Below, in pieces: positions 5,057-9,202 of a DNA stretch of 9,202 nt. Numbering within the stretch: position 1 is the first letter of the stretch; every line of letters begins with the position of its first letter. The notes beneath the pieces were generated by a model that was given only the letters and a program-made list of their open reading frames with translations, was not told where the DNA came from and searched no databases. The position numbers and the translations under genes were made by a program. This DNA is from CAZAQS01 sp046485135 (GTDB lineage: Bacteria > Chloroflexota > Anaerolineae > Anaerolineales > UBA4823), in the NCBI GenBank assembly GCA_046485135.1, contig JAWOHN010000056.1, positions 1 through 9,202 on the forward strand, read 5' to 3'.

Positions 5057-7590
5057 ATTCCGACTACAAGCTATCCATTAATCATTGTCGGGCATCCTGG
5101 AGCCTGGTGGGTCAACATCAAAATGATCCGGCGCTGACCGACATTCGCATGGGTATCAATTACCGGACGCGCCGGGGCCAATTTAGAGCTTTGAGTCCTG
5201 GAAGCCCCCTTTCCGTGCAAGACCAAAGAACCGTTTCATCTTTGCATGGTCCATTGCGACAGGTTGAGCTGGCTGCGCCATCCGACCAGAATGGCCTGTC
5301 TGCCAGGTTGGTTTTTGCTTTGGCAGAAAAAGCGCCCATAATGGTGGTGAAAATGGAAGTGGATAACGGGGGGAAATCTGCGCTGTTTTTAGATCACTTT
5401 GAGTTTTTGAATGCCGGTTTCGTTTATCTCTCTCATGCCTCTCTCCCTGTTATGAAGTATGCCGGCTATCGATATGCAGAGGGCACGCCGGTAGGCACAG
5501 TGCGCCTTTCGAGCGAGATTGGCAATTTGGGCTTCTTCTCCAATGGTTGGCAGTCATGGAATTACACCGGAGTTTATGGTTTCTCTGAGCGCTACCGCCG
5601 GACCCGGTTTGGTCCTTTTACCTCCCCAATGCGGGTCAATTCGGGTACACCTCACCACAAACGCCCCAACCTGTTTGGGAGCGATATGTTCGCAGTTCTG
5701 GGGGACCGCTCTAATCGCAGGGCCATCCTGACAGGCTTCTTGTCCCAGACAGAACAGTTTGGATCAATTGAAGCTTTGCTCGACCCGTTCTCGCCGGCGT
5801 TACGAGTTTGGGCCAATGCAGATGGCGTTCGTCTCGATCCGGGTTCGAGCATGGCTACGGATTGGCTGTGTGTGCATTTTCTGCATCTCGACGCGCCTGA
5901 CCCGCTCGGCCCGTATCTGGATGCTGTCGTCCGACAAAATAACATTTCTTTCCATTCATTTCGAGCCATCCCTGATCCCAGTACAATTGGAGCAGCCTCT
6001 CAGCAAGCTGAGAAAAGAGATATTAAGCTGGACGAAATACCAACTGGATGGTGTTCCTGGTACCATTATTTTCAACGTGTCAGCGCCCAGGATATCCGCG
6101 AAAACCTGGCAGCAGCGCAAAGCCTCCATGAGCAATTGCCACTCGACTTAATTCAAATCGATGATGGGTTTGAGACGCAGGTTGGAGATTGGTTTGATTT
6201 TTCGTCTGCTTTTCCTGATGGCGTTGCTCCCCTGGGAAAAGAAATCGATCGTGCTGGTTTCATTCCTGGAATCTGGCTGGCGCCTTTTATCGTGCACCCT
6301 GCCTCAAAGCTGGCCCGCCAGCACCCGGATTGGCTGTTACGTAACAAGCTTAGGCTTCCGGTAAATGCCGGGTTCATTTGGGACAAATTTACAACAGCCT
6401 TGGACCTGACCCGACCCGCGGCAATGGATTATGTCTGTGAGGTCGTTCGAGTTGCTGCACGTGACTGGGGCTATCCTTACTTGAAATTGGATTTTCTCTA
6501 CGCAGCAGCTTTGCCTGGTCGCTATCATGATCCCACCCAAACACGTGCACAGGTACTCCGTAAAGGCCTGGAAGCCTTGCGCTCGGCGGTTGGTGATCAA
6601 ACATACTTATTGGGCTGTGGCTGCCCCTTGGGATCGGCCCTGGGACTGGTTGATGCGATGCGTATTGGCAGCGACGTAGATGTTCGCTGGAAACCGAAGT
6701 ACAAGGGGATCAGTTTTTGTTTTGAAGCTGAGCCGGACATGCCCTCTGCCCGTAATGCCATCCAAAATACCTTGACCCGCGCCCCGCTGCACCGGCGCTG
6801 GTGGGTCAATGATCCAGATTGCCTGCTTTTACGACCGGATACGGAGCTGACCCTGGCTGAGGTGCACACGCTGGCAACGGTCATTTCGCTCACCGGAGGT
6901 TCACTCTTGCTCTCCGATGACCTGACCCGTTTGCCCCCAGACAGGTTGTGGGTGGCAGAGGTATTGCTGCCCTTGATCGGGAGAGCACCGCACTTGTTGG
7001 ATTGGTTTGATACCTCAACGCCATCTCGCCTCCAATTGTATCTTGAGGGAGCTGTGGGGAAATGGCACTTGGTGGGACTGTTCAATTGGGAAGACCGCGC
7101 CAGGGATGTTAGCTTTCATTTGAATGAGTTTTACCTTGATCATTCTGAGCACTACCAGGTCCGTTCCTTCTGGGATGGAAAAGAATTTATGATCTCGGGA
7201 GACGAAGCTGGTGATGGGCAGAAGATTCTGAAAGATGTGCCAGCGCATGGCGTGGCTCTGCTTGCCCTGCGTAAACATACCCCATGGATGCCTGCCTATC
7301 TGGGGAGTGATTTGCATATCTCGCAAGGGTTGGAAGTAAGCTTGTGGGAGTGGCTTGCAGATCAAAAAGCAGCTGCTGGCAGAGCGATTACCGGAAAGTT
7401 GGTGCTGCATTTACAACGACCCGGGACAGGCCGCGGAGAGATATCCCTGTATTTGCCAGGTGAGCCAACACAGGCAAGCGCGAATGGGTTACCGCTTACC
7501 TGGGAACAGCGCAGGCCGCAGATCTATAGCTTTGGAGTAGAATTTCAGCGTAGCATTGAAATTGAGATCAGCATCGGAAAACCTTTTTGA
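5038..7590 (+). CDS. GH36-family alpha-galactosidase
   Basis: An 850-residue cytoplasmic glycoside hydrolase (no signal peptide) predicted to release alpha-1,6-linked galactose from raffinose-family sugars or galactosides. The N-terminal beta-sandwich (about 1-310) includes FFSNGWQSWNYTGVYG. The catalytic barrel (about 330-650) shows GWCSWYHYF at residues 337-345, IDDGFE at 374-379, the nucleophile in KLDF (D485), CGCPLGSALG before the second carboxylate, and the acid/base in RIGSD (D546). These are GH36/clan GH-D hallmarks. The C-terminal 200 residues are beta-rich, including VGLFNWEDRARDVSF. It is longer than many bacterial GH36 enzymes (about 550-750, from memory). ATG 5038 is the most upstream start, with an in-frame TAA at 5032; no clear ribosome site precedes it. 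It ends in TGA 31 nt before the acyl-CoA synthetase gene. Substrate range could also include other alpha-galactosides. Confidence 0.92.
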   Translation: MILTLQNSDYKLSINHCRASWSLVGQHQNDPALTDIRMGINYRTRRGQFRALSPGSPLSVQDQRTVSSLHGPLRQVELAAPSDQNGLSARLVFALAEKAPIMVVKMEVDNGGKSALFLDHFEFLNAGFVYLSHASLPVMKYAGYRYAEGTPVGTVRLSSEIGNLGFFSNGWQSWNYTGVYGFSERYRRTRFGPFTSPMRVNSGTPHHKRPNLFGSDMFAVLGDRSNRRAILTGFLSQTEQFGSIEALLDPFSPALRVWANADGVRLDPGSSMATDWLCVHFLHLDAPDPLGPYLDAVVRQNNISFHSFRAIPDPSTIGAASQQAEKRDIKLDEIPTGWCSWYHYFQRVSAQDIRENLAAAQSLHEQLPLDLIQIDDGFETQVGDWFDFSSAFPDGVAPLGKEIDRAGFIPGIWLAPFIVHPASKLARQHPDWLLRNKLRLPVNAGFIWDKFTTALDLTRPAAMDYVCEVVRVAARDWGYPYLKLDFLYAAALPGRYHDPTQTRAQVLRKGLEALRSAVGDQTYLLGCGCPLGSALGLVDAMRIGSDVDVRWKPKYKGISFCFEAEPDMPSARNAIQNTLTRAPLHRRWWVNDPDCLLLRPDTELTLAEVHTLATVISLTGGSLLLSDDLTRLPPDRLWVAEVLLPLIGRAPHLLDWFDTSTPSRLQLYLEGAVGKWHLVGLFNWEDRARDVSFHLNEFYLDHSEHYQVRSFWDGKEFMISGDEAGDGQKILKDVPAHGVALLALRKHTPWMPAYLGSDLHISQGLEVSLWEWLADQKAAAGRAITGKLVLHLQRPGTGRGEISLYLPGEPTQASANGLPLTWEQRRPQIYSFGVEFQRSIEIEISIGKPF

Positions 7591-7621
7591 ACATGACATT
7601 GTCAAGGAAAACAAGCGCCTC

Positions 7622-9202
7622 ATGACAGATAACTCATTGATCCCATTTTTTGCCCCGCAGGGTGTGGCTGTTGTGGGCGCCTCTCAAAACCCGACCAAGC
7701 TGGGTTATGGATTGGCGCGTAACCTGATCCAATGCAATTATCAGGGTGTCGTCCATTTTATCAATCCAAAAGGTGGCATCCTGTTAGGACGCCCGATCTA
7801 TTCTAAAATTGCGCAGGTGCCAGATCCGGTGGATTTAGCAATCTTATTGATCCCAGCGCCAGCTATACCGCAGGCTTTGCGTGAGAGCGGTGAACGGGGT
7901 ATCCGAGCTGCTATCATTGCTTCTGGTGGTTTTCGAGAGACGGATGAGCAGGGGGCTGCCCTGGAGGACGAGTGCTTGCAAATTGCGTCATCTTACGATA
8001 TGCGCTTGCTTGGCCCGAACTGTATTGGGTTGTTGGATACGCACCTGCCATTGGACGCTACCTTTCTCCCGCCGCCTGGACCCACACCCGGCGATGTGGC
8101 TTTCATCTCCCATTCCGGCGCCATCTGCGCGGCTGTCATCGATTGGGCTCGCGGCCAGGGCTTTGGACTATCTCGCTTGGTTAGCTTGGGCAACCAGGTG
8201 GATGTCAACGAGACGGATATCCTCGCCCCGGTGGCTGCCGATCGTTTCACTCACGTGCTGACCCTTTATTTGGAAGGGGTCAGCGATGGGCGCCGGTTTG
8301 TGGATGAGGCCAGGAAAGTCTCTGTTCAAAAGCCGGTTATTGCGCTGAAGGTGGGGCGTTATGCCAGTGGTCAGCGTGCGGTTGCCTCACATACCGGGGC
8401 TTTGGCAGGACATGAAAATGCGTTCAACGCGGCCTTCCGTTCTGCGGGAGTAATTCGGGCCGATTCGAGTGAAGAGATGTTCGACTGGGCCCGCGCCCTG
8501 GCATGGTGTCCGCCCCCTCAGGGTCGTGGGGTGGCTGTTCTGACCAACGCTGGTGGTCCTGGGGTGACGGCTGCGGATGCCTTGGAAACCCATGGTTTGT
8601 ACGTGGCTACTCTGGCAGAAAATACATACCAGGCGCTCCAGGATATCCTGCCTCCTGCTGCCAGTCTACACAATCCGGTGGATATGCTGGCATCCGCTTC
8701 TCCTGACCAATATGCTGTTTGCTTGCAGATTTTGTTGGATGATCCTGGTATACACGGGGTGATGGTGATTTTACCCCCTCCACCGATGTATACTGCCGGG
8801 GCTGTTGCAAAAACGCTGATCCCGGTCATCCACGCGGCTGATAAACCGGTTGTGGTTGCATTAATGGGAGAACGGTTGATCCAAGAAGCAGTGGAGCACT
8901 TTCGAGCGGCGCGGGTGCCCGAATATCGTTTCCCCGAGCGAGCCGCCTCTGCTCTGGCAATCCTGGCCCAGCGGGCTGAATATCTGGCAGCACTCGAGCC
9001 TAAAGCAAATCAGCAGGTGGAAACCCCGCCAGATACTGAAAAGCCAATTGATATGGATCAGGATGCCGTTCAGACAATATTGGATCAGTATATCCAGTCT
9101 GGTTGGAATGGTTTCCTGCCGGCTGAAACGGTCCAGCGGATCATGATCGCTTACGGCATTCCGGTTCCCACCATAGAGCTGGCCCAATCCCCTGAACAGG
9201 CG
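7622..9202 (+). CDS. ADP-forming acetyl/acyl-CoA synthetase, N-terminal 527 residues (3' end outside window)
   Basis: The frame is open from ATG 7622 to the window edge, 527 codons. The product couples acyl-CoA breakdown to ATP formation (acyl-CoA + ADP + Pi to acid + CoA + ATP), the last energy step of acetate-forming fermentation, or runs in reverse to activate acids. Residues 8-100 are a Rossmann CoA-binding domain (GVAVVGASQNPTKLGYG). Then come LLGPNCIGLL (131-134 GPNC), FISHSGAI (161-168), and the phosphohistidine motif SHTGALAG with H257. A second ligase-CoA domain has VAVLTNAGGPGV and LHNPVDM. The window stops as the ATP-grasp domain begins (VQRIMIAYGIPVP). The layout is the fused alpha-beta type of about 700 residues. 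The start has AAGGA 13 nt upstream, a long spacing; another ATG at 7593 is out of frame. TGAC-ATT-GTCA (7594-7604) is a small inverted repeat in the gap. Co-transcription with the alpha-galactosidase is likely. Confidence 0.92.
   Translation, partial: MTDNSLIPFFAPQGVAVVGASQNPTKLGYGLARNLIQCNYQGVVHFINPKGGILLGRPIYSKIAQVPDPVDLAILLIPAPAIPQALRESGERGIRAAIIASGGFRETDEQGAALEDECLQIASSYDMRLLGPNCIGLLDTHLPLDATFLPPPGPTPGDVAFISHSGAICAAVIDWARGQGFGLSRLVSLGNQVDVNETDILAPVAADRFTHVLTLYLEGVSDGRRFVDEARKVSVQKPVIALKVGRYASGQRAVASHTGALAGHENAFNAAFRSAGVIRADSSEEMFDWARALAWCPPPQGRGVAVLTNAGGPGVTAADALETHGLYVATLAENTYQALQDILPPAASLHNPVDMLASASPDQYAVCLQILLDDPGIHGVMVILPPPPMYTAGAVAKTLIPVIHAADKPVVVALMGERLIQEAVEHFRAARVPEYRFPERAASALAILAQRAEYLAALEPKANQQVETPPDTEKPIDMDQDAVQTILDQYIQSGWNGFLPAETVQRIMIAYGIPVPTIELAQSPEQA

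Noticed and set aside
5028..5066. SigR-like promoter upstream of the sigma gene (GGAAT followed by GTT on the minus strand).
   Set aside because: The spacer is about 21 nt instead of the 18-19 I recall for SigR-type promoters, so I do not claim autoregulation from it.
7588..7604. TGA at the end of the alpha-galactosidase as another Sec codon, with the nearby TGAC-ATT-GTCA repeat as SECIS.
   Set aside because: No cysteine or redox motif precedes it, a second in-frame TGA follows after one codon, and the repeat is too close and too small.
1..9202. CRISPR arrays, tRNA or rRNA genes, insertion sequences, prophage or defence genes.
   Set aside because: No spaced direct repeats, cloverleaf-like segments, transposase motifs or terminal inverted repeats were seen on reading both strands.

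Overview
The window looks like chromosomal DNA from a Chloroflexota bacterium, probably class Anaerolineae. That is an inference from gene families and gene style (a SHOCT-like protein of the kind common in that class, non-ATG starts, an ADP-forming acyl-CoA synthetase, a cytoplasmic GH36 alpha-galactosidase). No rRNA or other marker confirms it.

Layout: (1) bases 1-1734, plus strand: the 3' end of a SHOCT-like protein gene, then an MFS exporter of the drug/macrolide efflux type. (2) bases 1731-4976, minus strand: a compact seven-gene block, read in the order ECF sigma factor, RsrA-like zinc anti-sigma factor, 57-residue zinc-ribbon protein, two-domain protein disulfide oxidoreductase (PDO), membrane-anchored TlpA/ResA-like thioredoxin, OsmC-like peroxidase and single-domain rhodanese. 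(3) bases 5038-9202, plus strand: a complete GH36 alpha-galactosidase and the 5' part of an ADP-forming acetyl/acyl-CoA synthetase that runs off the window.

The main discovery is in block 2. The PDO gene appears broken by an in-frame TGA, but the TGA sits exactly at the first cysteine of the second CxxC motif (TGA-Pro-Tyr-Cys). The frame continues for 74 more codons of normal thioredoxin-fold sequence to a TAA. A 6-bp hairpin with a G in the second loop position starts 12 nt after the TGA, in the place and form of a bacterial SECIS element. The gene is therefore best read as one 222-residue selenoprotein with a UPYC active site, not as two ORFs or a pseudogene. TGA ends other genes here, so the code is not generally reassigned.

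The anti-sigma factor aligns without gaps to my recollection of the zinc and redox-switch residues of Streptomyces RsrA (C9, C29, H35, C39, C42 here). Together with four thiol/sulfur enzymes behind it, this suggests a self-regulated thiol-stress regulon: oxidation releases the sigma factor, which would raise expression of the repair enzymes, and the seleno-PDO could help reset the switch. The zinc-ribbon gene upstream of the PDO also ends in TGA followed at once by TAA, preceded by Cys-Phe-Thr, with a small hairpin at the same distance. A C-terminal CxxU is a speculative second selenoprotein worth a homologue check.
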